Positions 1-9,197 of a stretch of DNA of 64,000 nt are shown here, piece after piece. Location: assembly GCA_035235625.1 (NCBI GenBank), contig CP141142.1:17370995-17434994 (forward strand), read 5' to 3'. The notes under the pieces were generated by a model. It saw only the letters and a program-made list of their open reading frames with translations. It did no database searches and was not told the origin of the DNA. How positions within the stretch are numbered: the stretch's first letter is position 1; every line of letters starts with the position of its first letter. A program made the translations under genes and the position numbers. This DNA comes from Saururus chinensis. Lineage: Eukaryota; Streptophyta; Magnoliopsida; Piperales; Saururaceae.

Positions 1-1635
1 TGTTGATGTTGTGTCTAAGGAATTATTGGATCAAGTTAAAAATAACCCTCTTATTCGTCCGATTGATGTAGTGAAGCATTTTGACACAAATTATGGAATT
101 GATATTTATTATCAACTTGCATTTAGGAGTGTTCAGAAAGCTCGAAGTGAGTTATTTGGAGATAGTTCTAAGTCTTATAAACAACTTTCTCTATATGTCA
201 TTGGAGGTTGACAATGAAAGTAATCGTTTTAAGACGGTTTTCATTTCATTCTACGCATGTATATGTGGGTTTCAATATTGTCGTCTTATTTTGTATTTAG
301 ATGGAACTCATTTGAAAAGCCATTATAAAGGAATGATGTTGGCAGCTACTAGAAAAAATGGGAACCAAGGTAAAATAAATGCAATCTTTTTAGTTATACT
401 ATATGTTAGTTTGATTTTTAATTATGTTTTTATTAGTTTTGTAGTTTGTTGGAATTGTAGCATGCCTTGTTTATGTAAAATTAAACCTGCTAAGTGATAT
501 TTTATGATAATAGATTTGTTGTGCAATTGAAAGGACTTGTTCTTGCTTTTGTTACATTATTGTTTTTTTAATAGTCTCAGTTTCTTTTTTATTTCAAGTA
601 TATTTCCTCTTGCTTTTACTGTTGTTGATGCTGAGAATGAGGATAATTGGGAATGGTTTTTGTTTTAATTGAAGTTAATTTTGGATCCTGCATGTGAGTT
701 TACAATTATATCAGATCATAACAATGGCCTTATTTCTGCCTTACCTAAGGTTTTCCCTTATTTTCATCATTCATTCTGTTTGCATCATCTGAAGAACAAT
801 TTGAAAGACAAGCTGAAAGGACGACCAAAGAAATTTCGTGAGAAGATGGTAAAATTATTCAAGGATTGTGCGTATGCTGCAAAACCATCATGCTTCAATA
901 GGTTGTTGGATGATTTGAAAAAAAGAGGGTGGACAACAAGTCAAAGATTTCTTAGATGATTTGCCTAACGATAATTGGACAAATGCTTCTTTTAAAGGTA
1001 AACACTATGGTGAGATGTTTTCAAATGTTGCAGAGAGTTTTAATGGATGGATTGAAAAAGAAAGGCACCTTCCTATTACTCATATGATTGATGAAATAAG
1101 GGGGGAAATGATGAACATGATGCATGATCGTAGGATGGAAACAAGGAGATGGATTGGTTTTCTCTGTCCAAAAATTGAGAAAAGGTTGAATGAAGATATA
1201 AAGTATGGCTCAGTTTGGAGAGTATCATGTTGTAGGGAGGATGTTTATGAAGTAATGTCTCCTTATCCTTCTACAGTTTTTATTAACAGTCGTTCTTGCT
1301 CTTGTCATCAGTGGCAGATAAATGGTTGTCCTTGTGTAAATGCTTTAGCAACATTGATGAAGAGCGGTAAGGATATTCATTCTTATTTTGAAAAAATATT
1401 TCACAAAAGAGTGGTTTGAAAAGTCTTACATGATGACAATCAACCCTGTTCCTACCATTGAAAGTGAGGTACAAACTACTAATGATGTTTCTTTATTACC
1501 ACCACCATCTAAGAGACCACCTAGGAGGCCAAAGAAAAAGTGAATACGTTCTCATGGAGAGCATATACCAAGGAAGATGACTTGTGGAAGATGTGGAAAA
1601 GTTGGACATCATAACAAAAAAGTTGTAAAGAACCA
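1..1635 (+). pseudogene. MULE (MuDR-type) transposase, element A, left-truncated and broken
   Basis: Decayed Mutator-like transposase, which would cut and reinsert DNA between terminal inverted repeats. It enters from beyond the left edge. Seen in order: an N-terminal MuDR-like stretch (11-211), LDGTHLK holding the first catalytic Asp (codon about 300-302), VVDAENEDNWEWF (about 625-660), ISDHNNGL with the second Asp (714-716), and NVAESFNGW with the catalytic Glu (1033-1035). A SWIM zinc finger follows at about 1296-1345 (CSC...CPCVN), then a CCHC-like knuckle CGRCGKVGHH near 1580-1610. It is broken by stops near 212 and 664 and by a frameshift in the A-run near 917-930. The last SWIM ligand is Asn where His is expected. 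All three DDE residues survive, but no single frame spans them. Family call is firm; inactivity is inferred. Confidence 0.88.
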
Positions 1636-1842
1636 ATTTAAATACATTGATTCAATTTTTAATTGTATTTTATGTTGACATTTACTTTTAGTTTAAATTG
1701 ATTACTGATTATCAATACATACATAGCTTTTATATTATTTCTTTTGATTAATAATGAATTATTTGAAATTTATTTTTATAATTTACTATATCAGGTGCAA
1801 AAATTTGAAATTTTAGAAGTGTTGTTTAAAGTTCATTTTTCA

Positions 1843-2270
1843 GCCACAACACTATCATGCTGTCCAATGAAAATACGCTATTAAAAATAAAAAATTCTAT
1901 AACATTTAATGTGGTTCATGCCTTACACCTTTATCATAATTTAGACAATAGAATTGAATCAAAGTTTTCAAATTTTGCTCTTTAATGAATTTTTTTTGCC
2001 TTTTTCTGCAACAGCACTATCATGCTATTATAAGAAAATACATTATTATATATTTAAAATTCTATAAAATTTAATGTGGTTTATGCCTTACACTTTTATG
2101 ATAATTTAGACAATATAATTTTATTATAGTTTTCAAATTTCTTGCATGTATGATTTTTCTACCTTTTTGTGCCACAACACTATCATGCTGTCCCATAAAA
2201 ATATGTTATTAAATATTTTAAATATTATAAATTTTAATGTGGTTAATGTCTTACTATTTTTACACCTTCC
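1843..2270. repeat. Three tandem ~164 bp units carrying the element A motif
   Basis: Units start near 1843, 2007 and 2170. Each opens with CACTATCATGCT, followed by an AT-rich stretch with TTTAATGTGGTT and TGCCTTACAC. The opening is a decayed relative of the palindrome repeated at 13858-14246, which links this side to the ULP-like gene on the far side. It lies just downstream of the transposase. Confidence 0.7.
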
Positions 2271-2299
2271 ATACATACATTTAACTTTTTATGCCTCAC

Positions 2300-3880
2300 C
2301 TTTTTAATGTAAGGCATAAGTGGTGAAAGAGAAATTTTGGAATAGATCAAATAGTTCGTAGTATTTTTTCCACCCTATGTCCATGGCCAGCGTTCTGGAT
2401 AATATTTTTCATGTTCAATAGGTCTGAGCCACATATGAATTGCCTATGCAGTCAGACGCTATGTAAAATTTTCTCTAAAAAATTTTGTGATGTCTATTCA
2501 GCTCCATTTTGATGCATTTCAGGTCCTGTTAATTATTCTGAATCAGTTCACGTATGTCCAATTTATCAAACACAATATAAGTATCAGCCAAAATTAATTG
2601 TATTAATCGAAGTAAACTCCATATTTGGGATATGGACGAAATTCCACACACCAAGACAGTTCTCCCACCGAAAAGCCTTCCAACTTTGCATCCCTCGCTT
2701 ATAATCTTTTATGGGTTTTTCTATAACCCTTTGTCATTGGACAACTTAATATATTTATAAGATTTTGCAACTGGGGCATCTTACATCTAAATAGCATCTT
2801 CACAGTTTCTATATCATGTATAATTAGAAGTCGTTTAAAAGGATGTATACAGGTAAGAAAAGGATGTATACAGGTAAGATCACTATGGTCACATGAATGC
2901 AGTGCTTCCCACCCCTTCAGTTTAGATATTGCATCAAACACCTAAACAAATTACGGTCTCATATCAACTTGAAACTTTTGCTCCACTCGCCTGAGCAATG
3001 AGCAGCTGAGCTGTCTGATCGAGCCACTCTCAGATTAATTGCACATCATTTTTTTTGGCTTAAGTTTAATTGCATGTCGTAAACTTCAATTTGGACTATC
3101 CTCGTCGAAGTATATAATAGCACATAGAAAGCAATTATTAATAGATTATGATACAGTTGCTATGGTACCGCAAAAATATAGAACGAATATGAGAAAATGT
3201 ACACTTATCCCAAGTTGAAGACCTGTTCTCTTGTGGAACTCTAAATATTCCAATTTTGGAAATTGTCCAATGACAAAATAGAACCCGTTTTTAAGTCTGG
3301 ATCTGCAGTTCTATGAACAACACAGACAACTCAAATATTTTGCCCGATATGAGACTAAATCCAGTCCATCAGACTATGGGGAAAAGGATACAGCTGCCCA
3401 ACCAGATACCAACAATTAGTCTCTACTTCAAAATAGAACCCATTTTTAAGTATGGATCTACAATTATGTGAACAGCACGGACAACACAAATATTTTGCCC
3501 GATATGACACTGAATCTAGTCCATCCGGACTACGGGGAAAAGGATACAACTGCCCAACTAGATACCAACAATTAGTCTTTGCTTCAACCAGGGGGTGGTA
3601 GCTGTCGCATGTGTACAATATTTTGACTCTACCAAAATGCTTTAAGTTAGCAGCGTCTATGCCAAGGTTTCAGTATTTGGTAAGAAAAATATGAGACAAA
3701 CATTCTTAAACTTGAGAGAAACAAGACATAATATTATGACAATCGTTATATATTGTAAAGAGCCAACCAGAAAGCTCTCACATAACATAACACCCAGACT
3801 ACCCTCAACAGATTGTAGCCAACATAGTGAACTCAGCAGTACGCTGCCAATTGGAGTAATCACAAAGATTGTACCCAAAG
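2300..3880. other. Stretch without a recognisable gene
   Basis: Unique-looking sequence between the element A repeats and the syntaxin fragment. A minus-strand open frame at 2699-2941 resembles nothing I recognise; it may be another captured fragment or chance. A short direct duplication of GGATGTATACAGGTAAGA lies near 2842-2880. The stretch contains the tandem duplication annotated separately at 3275-3578. Confidence 0.4.
3275..3578. repeat. Tandem duplication, two ~148 bp copies
   Basis: Copies at 3275-3422 and 3430-3578 (period 155) share AATAGAACCC, ATTTTGCCCGATATGA, GGGGAAAAGGATAC and ACCAACAATTAGTCT. They differ by scattered substitutions, so the duplication is not recent. Function unknown. 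Confidence 0.8.
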
Positions 3881-3883
3881 TGA

Positions 3884-4410
3884 TCAAGCTGCAAGGACTA
3901 TAACCACGATAAGCAAGACAATTCCAAAATCACAAGGAGCAAGCAAGTCTACATGGGAAGCACCAGGCAAAATGGTTAGATACAGTGTTCCATAAACAAT
4001 CGATGACAAACAAGAGCAAATTCAGATAAAAACTATACTAGTGACGAATTGGACTTTTGGGCTTTGGCTGCTTTCACTAATTGGGTTTTGGCCTGTGCAG
4101 TGGCCACATAAGAGTTCTCAATATTGGAATCAATGTCATCTTTTGCAAAGCAGGCATTGGGCAACATTACAAAAAGGCAATGAGAAGCATGTAACCAATA
4201 AAGGAAAAAGGTGTTCTTCACCCTTGATGTCAGGATGCTCTGGTCAACATACCAATCATTGCTCCTTGCTCATGGACAAGAACTATAAGATCCTTGAATA
4301 TTTCATTCACCTCACCAATCTGTTGTTGAATATCTTGGATTCCTTGCTCTCTTTCTTCAATGATGGCCTCATTAAAAACAATCTCATTATCCAAAAGCAA
4401 GACCTCTTGT
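3884..4410 (-). pseudogene. Syntaxin SYP21/22-type Qa-SNARE, C-terminal exons (captured fragment)
   Basis: Three minus-strand exons match the end of a plant pre-vacuolar/vacuolar syntaxin, a membrane-anchored Qa-SNARE for vesicle fusion. Exon 4253-4410 encodes most of the SNARE helix (EVLLLDNEIVFNEAIIEERE...VHEQGAMI). Exon ending 4139 carries DIDSNIENS...AQAKTQLVKAAK. Exon 3884-3951 gives the tail anchor (TCLLLVI then GIVLLIVVIVLAA) and a stop at 3884-3886. Splice sites still fit: the donor after ATTG and acceptor before ATGAC join in frame to MIDDIDS. One T is missing in the tail-anchor exon, shifting the frame. The N-terminal Habc region is absent. Introns are kept, so this was copied as DNA, not as an mRNA. 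It is followed on the same strand by pieces of other genes. Confidence 0.85.
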
Positions 4411-5386
4411 CTGCAAGAAAATGGCAAGATACTCTTAAAGCAAAGAAAGCACATATGCATATAGGGACCACATGAAAACCACACTAGATATCTGCACAAT
4501 GAAATTTGAAAATTCAATCAAGCGGTTGAATCAAAATTATGCCAAGTTACATGCATAGTTAGCCAAGTTCAATTATCAACATTTACTTTATTTATGAGCT
4601 TAGAATTAGATGAATTTGAATGTCATTGCACAGGACAAGCTACTGCTTATAATCCAAAAATAAATAAACCCGCTAAATTAGATCCAATGCAGTCTGGACT
4701 GATTCTTAGATCCATGAACAATGCCCTACCAAGAAGGAAATTCGACCTACAACTGCAATATTCTTCAGAAAAAATTGTTTCAGGTCATTCAGAAATATCA
4801 AATTTGTCTTGTGACACAATAAACCGAGATTCAAATTAAACTAGTACAGCAGGTGGGCTATTCATATCTGTGTAAACCAAAATAGGAGCACAGATAAAAA
4901 GTGCCAAGTGACAAGTGATAAAATCTTTTGACATGCAAGAAAATTAAACATGTAAAGATGCTATCAAGCATCAAATAGTTGAACCATGTCTTTCATCCTT
5001 AAAGCAATTTCTATCAAAAGTTCACTCATCATTTTGTTGATGGGAGACTAGCTTAAGTAAATGGTATACATTTCTATGCGCATGACATGAGAATGACAGG
5101 GCTGTACTGACCTTCGAGATTTGAGAAGAACAACACGTTCTTTAGTGTTTTTGTCAGCACGGCTATCTGGCTCACTTGCAGCATTACTGAAAATATTACA
5201 ACCGCTACTAAGCAATAAAAACTAAATGCAATAGGATTTATTGTCAACAAAATGCCCAAGAAAAAAGAAATCAGAATAATAATAATAATAATTTTTTTAA
5301 AAAAGCCTTCACATGAAAGATAGATAAAGGAGAGGGACAAAAAGAAGAGAAAACTCCTTGCCCATGAAAATACCTATGACGATTAC
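4411..5386. other. Intron-like or spacer DNA between captured gene fragments
   Basis: No convincing coding signal on either strand. The open frame at 4594-4839 (+) shows no known motif. The sequence probably holds the rest of the syntaxin intron plus flanking DNA of the raffinose-synthase fragment. Confidence 0.4.
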
Positions 5387-6031
5387 CTAACATAGATGGC
5401 ACATCCTCCAACTGCACGTGCTGCTCCATGGTACCCAGCCATAGGGTGAAGGCTCTATGAGTGATTGATCCCCAAATAAGCATTCATTGTCCTGATTATG
5501 TTGTGATAGTGTAGTGTACAAATAAGATTTAATTTTTACAGCTTGCGTGGAACATATCCCAATCCAGCTGCATAAATTCACCAAGGAAAACGGTGTTATA
5601 GGCGATAGATGCAATGTGGATAGTATGCGATGTTGGATCCCTTGGCTAGAAATCATCAGATGCTCTGATCACAGCAGTCCGCTTTGTACTACATCAGAGA
5701 CAAAGGCAAGTAGTGTCAAAACTCCTAAAAAAGTGCCATGTTCAAGTTTACACATTGGAAGTGAGCCTGATTTTCAGCAGATTGTGACAGAATGATACCT
5801 GTGTAAATCGTCTATATTGTTACTCATGCAAGATATGATCCCATTATCAGGAAAATTTCTAGCAATCGAAGCTTCCAAGGCCTGATGGTACTTTTTGGCC
5901 AATTTTACTCTTCCACCATGGCCAGCTCCTAGGGTCTCTAGAATGTTCTGAACATCTACTTTGACTCCATCAATTCCCGCAGAAGCAAGGTAAGAATGCA
6001 GCTCATCATAAAAATTGAATACTTTCTCCAA
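5387..6031 (-). pseudogene. Raffinose synthase / seed-imbibition alpha-galactosidase-like fragment
   Basis: Minus-strand exons match the central part of plant raffinose synthase/SIP proteins (glycoside hydrolase family 36), which move or release galactosyl groups in raffinose-family sugars. Exon about 5805-6031 encodes [20 protein letters not shown], which includes the KVD catalytic-nucleophile block of the family, then [17 protein letters not shown] and [12 protein letters not shown]. The next exon (about 5555-5693) has KRTAVIRASDDF, a stop where Trp is expected, then PRDP and [16 protein letters not shown]. Exon 5387-5454 gives SLHPMAGYHGAARAVGGC. The donor after DMFH reads GC instead of GT. 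Several hundred residues are missing at each end. A premature stop and truncation make it a pseudogene. Confidence 0.88.
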
Positions 6032-6183
6032 TTGGCAAAGTGACGAGTGCCCTCCTGGTCACCTGGCTGCCCAGTGCTCACTGCCACTTCCGGCCAGCTG
6101 TTAAGCCTCAGCTCCAAGCTCGCCGTCTTCGGCATCTCATCTACACTTAGTTATTGTAAAACACAAGGTAACAAATCATATGA

Positions 6184-7160
6184 GACACATACGAGAACCC
6201 CATCACTACTTGTGCGCCATTTGAAGATGAGATCTACCAGAGCTTTGACTCCCCCTGCCTCTGCTATTGCACTTTGAAACTAATACAACAGCTAAGTCTC
6301 TGAAATATTCAAATCACAAGCAAAAGAATAGTGAAGACGCCAAACCATCCCAACCTTGTGTTCCTCTCCAACAGAAAGATTCCACAGTCCTCCAGTTGCC
6401 TCTTCAGCTACCAATCTATTCATGGACCTGGCGAGATTAGCAAGAATAGTGATCCCACCCTCCTCAACCACAGCTTTCACTACTTTGGCATTGACTGATA
6501 GATTTGCTATAGCCTGTAAAATTTCAACACTCAAAACTGAATATCTTGTAAATCAAAACTTTAAAAGCATTCCTGCAACCAAATACCAAACAGATAGTGC
6601 TCACCTTTGCTGCTTCAGCCTGCACTCCTTCACTAGAAGATTTCGCAAGGTTTAAAAGTAAATTGATGCCACTGTCCTTCATAACAACTTCTGCTCTACC
6701 ATAATCAATAGTGGCATTCTCGTCGTCAATCACCACAAAAGTCACAAGCCCTGTGGCTGCTCTTTCTTGAACATCCTCATGCAAGCTCTGAGTTAAACTA
6801 AGCAGTAGAGCTGCCCCCTGCCTCAGCCGTCTGTCCGATCTGGTGGATTAGTTTCAACAATTCTCAGCAGAGTGTGAGACAAGACCCACTCAAGCCAATT
6901 CATGACCTCATTTATGTTGTTACTAACATTACTAAGATTTCACCATTCTAAAAAGATGCCCCGTTCCTTTATGTTTCTATTGCCAAATAATGAAGCTATT
7001 CCTTTGAAAATATCATTGTATAATGTAAGAAATAACTTCCCTTTATTATTTACTCCCATATGGCCACTTTCTTCCTCAAGACTTGGACAACTCAAAGTAG
7101 TTAATACCTTCAAGCTCTTGGTTGAAGATAAGACAACACCCAAACCCCCATCCTCAGCCT
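6184..7160 (-). pseudogene. ARABIDILLO-like F-box/armadillo protein fragment
   Basis: Minus-strand exons match the middle of ARABIDILLO proteins, plant armadillo-repeat F-box proteins that promote lateral root branching. In reading order: a leucine-rich part (SLKVLTTLSCPSLEEES, then GKLFLTLYNDIFKGIASLFG), NEVMNWLEWVLSHTLLRIVE (about 6840-6920), the first armadillo repeats (DVQERAATGLVTFVVIDDE, DYGRAEVVMKDSGI, LLLNLAKSSSEGVQAEAAK), then after an intron AIANLSVNAKVVKAV and SMNRLVAEEATGGLWNLS (6360-6514), and finally SAIAEAGGVKALVDLIFKW (about 6200-6277). The N-terminal F-box and most later repeats are absent. It joins a CAP-D3-like piece at its right end and the raffinose-synthase piece at its left, so it is a chimera part, not a gene. 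Confidence 0.88.
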
Positions 7161-7164
7161 GCAA

Positions 7165-7372
7165 AACCCAAAATTTCATCAAACAACCAGTTAATGAGCT
7201 GTTTTTGCTTTCAAACATTCATTTCAGTTCAATGAAAATTGGAACAACATTTTGGATTAAATTCTTTTTAGCTGCCTGCGTGACTAGCCTCCCCTCTGCA
7301 GCAGCAGGCTAGATTGGATTCGCATCTCTTTGCAAGCAAGTATTTGTAGCGCATCCTGCCAATTCAAAGTCA
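7165..7372 (-). pseudogene. Condensin-II CAP-D3-like fragment (probable)
   Basis: Minus-strand translation gives ALQILACKEMRIQSSLLLQR, then, one frame over, LVTQAAKKNLIQNVVPIFIE, a stop, and FESKNSSLTGCLM. From memory this resembles a conserved stretch of plant condensin-II subunit D3, a HEAT-repeat scaffold of mitotic chromosomes. A frameshift and an in-frame stop are present. It runs through a splice-acceptor-like TTTTGCAG at about 7161-7168 straight into ARABIDILLO coding sequence, so two unrelated genes are fused here. A protein search would settle the identity. Confidence 0.55.
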
Positions 7373-7449
7373 GTTGTCAGAAATATTATTGTAAAATGTT
7401 AACAAAACAACAATACTAAAACATCCAAATATTATGGAAGCAGCAAAAT

Positions 7450-7776
7450 TGACCTTAAAAGATTTTATGGTTCCCTTCGTATAAATGATACCAGATAGCA
7501 GTCCTTTGCTGTCAAGATCTCCATTTTGCATTGGCATAATGAACCTATGAAGGGAATTGGATTGTTACAAACAAAAAATAAAATGTGTAGCAAAAAAATC
7601 TACAGTACTCCATAGCTAACATACAATTATCTTACTAAAAAAAATTCTTGAAATTCCTTGCCCTAAATTTCTAAATCACAAAAACCCTCAAGATGATACT
7701 CACTTGGATATTTACCTTTAAAGCTTGAGTAACCATAACTAAACCTTCAATTCCTGCAATTTTTGCTGTATGATAT
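7450..7776 (-). pseudogene. Two unrecognised exon-like pieces of the captured block
   Basis: On the minus strand, about 7452-7556 reads FIMPMQNGDLDSKGLLSG and on to GTIKSFK, with an AG acceptor before it and a GT after it. A second piece, interrupted by the solo LTR, reads TAKIAGIEGLVMVTQALK when about 9198-9240 is joined to 7725-7776, again followed by GTAAAT. Both look like real exons of host genes, but I do not recognise them. Confidence 0.4.
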
Positions 7777-9197
7777 TGATCGTTTATAATTAAACCTTTT
7801 GTAAGTGTACAAGGTAATTGTACTAGGATAAGTATTTAAGGGTTGTCAAACCTTAGGGACGGATGGATTATCACTAAATCTAAAGAGGAATTTGCTAATT
7901 TAAAAACTAAAAACAACTTAAACTTAAATTAAGCAAAAGAAAGAAATCAACTAGTTTAAAAACAGGAGATTAATTCGATGGAATTTACTTAGGAAATTGA
8001 ATCCACTATAGAACCATAACAATTCCTTAACTTTTAATCTAAATCTAGTGTGAATATGAACAAGTATTCTCAGCTACAAGCTAGAATTACTTCAAAAAGA
8101 ATCATTAGTTAACTTCCATGGCATGAACTATCTTCGACAATAGCACGGATCATCTACACTAAACTAGCTATAGGCATGACCCATCTAATCTTAGTATAAC
8201 TCATCCAAGTCATTAATTATCTGAACATTAAAACTATTGTACGAACATCTCATCTAAATCACAGAAATTAGAATCGATGCAAATATCAAAACCATATCAA
8301 TCTATCATCTACAAGACAATAAATCAACATAGATTTGAATAAACATGAAAAGCTCTTCCATTAAAAAGGAAATACATATCATACAATTGTCATCATTCAC
8401 TACTGAGATCTAAATTAAAAAGAAAAGAAAATTGAAACTTATCTATAGCTTCATCAACTCCTAAGTAAAAGAAAAGTCTAGCCTTCCATGGTAGAAGAAA
8501 GCACTTGAATCTCCATTGAAAGCTTTGGCTTCTCTTTTATCTTCTTCTTCCTTTTTCTCTTCATAAAATCTACTGGAATCCTCCAATTTTAAGCCAAATA
8601 TATCTTTTTATAGGCATAAATTCCGTAGGAAGAAGTTCAATATGAAAAGGATTGGAATTTGGGTCAAACAAGGAAACTGCACGTTATGCCGATCCATCGC
8701 CCTGCATGCCCGTTCAATCGCTTGAACTGTATTTTTGTCTGAATTCACGTTATCCCGATCGATCGCCCTGCAGCCCGTTCGATCGGCTACAGTGTTTCTG
8801 TTTTCCTGGACAGTTCATATTTTGTTCATTAAGTTTTCCATTGTGTCCATATTAATTTCCAACTTGTTTATAACTCTGAAAAGTTATCCAAATCACTTTA
8901 AAGCATGTGAAGACTATTTTTAATCATTTTAAACATCGTCCAAGTACTTCGATAAGCGCACTTTACCTACAAAACATAAAATATCATACTTTAGACATGT
9001 AGAAAGTAACTAAAATTCTATCTTGATTTAAATACATGTCTAAACAACTAATAACTACAAAATCATTAATAATTAAACTAAAATACTAATATCTATCTTA
9101 ATCTAAATAAACCATAATTAACTCTAAATTAACCTAATATATACTAGCAAATAAGGTAAAAAGGCATATAAAATAGATATAGATTTCATACTTATCA
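7777..9197 (-). mobile_element. Solo LTR (1421 bp), TSD GATAT
   Basis: On the plus strand the unit starts TGATCGTTTATAATT and ends CATACTTATCA, with GATAT on both sides (7772-7776 and 9198-9202), the hallmark of LTR retrotransposon integration. No internal domain is present, so it is a solo LTR left by LTR-LTR recombination. The minus strand is the sense strand: a TATA box (CCTATAAAAAG, about 8605-8616) lies about 75 bp downstream of the paired GATCNATCG modules (8688-8790). The transcribed part (7777-8600) is similar to inverted sequence at 47950-48929, another member of the family. It splits an exon of the captured block, so it arrived after that block formed. Confidence 0.88.
8688..8790 (-). 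promoter_or_regulatory. Two paired GATCNATCG modules in a solo LTR promoter
   Basis: Module 1 (from 8691) is GATCCATCG, 12 bp, GTTCAATCG. Module 2 (from 8757) is GATCGATCG, 11 bp (CCCTGCAGCCC), GTTCGATCG. Each is followed near its outer edge by an ATAACGTG-like sequence on the minus strand. They sit just upstream of the TATA box of the LTR. The same design recurs in LTRs at 47959-48065 and 55608-55706. A role as enhancer or protein-binding site is inferred. Confidence 0.55.

Noticed and set aside
2699-2941. Possible gene on the minus strand
   Set aside because: No family motif and no clear splice context; left as part of an unassigned stretch.
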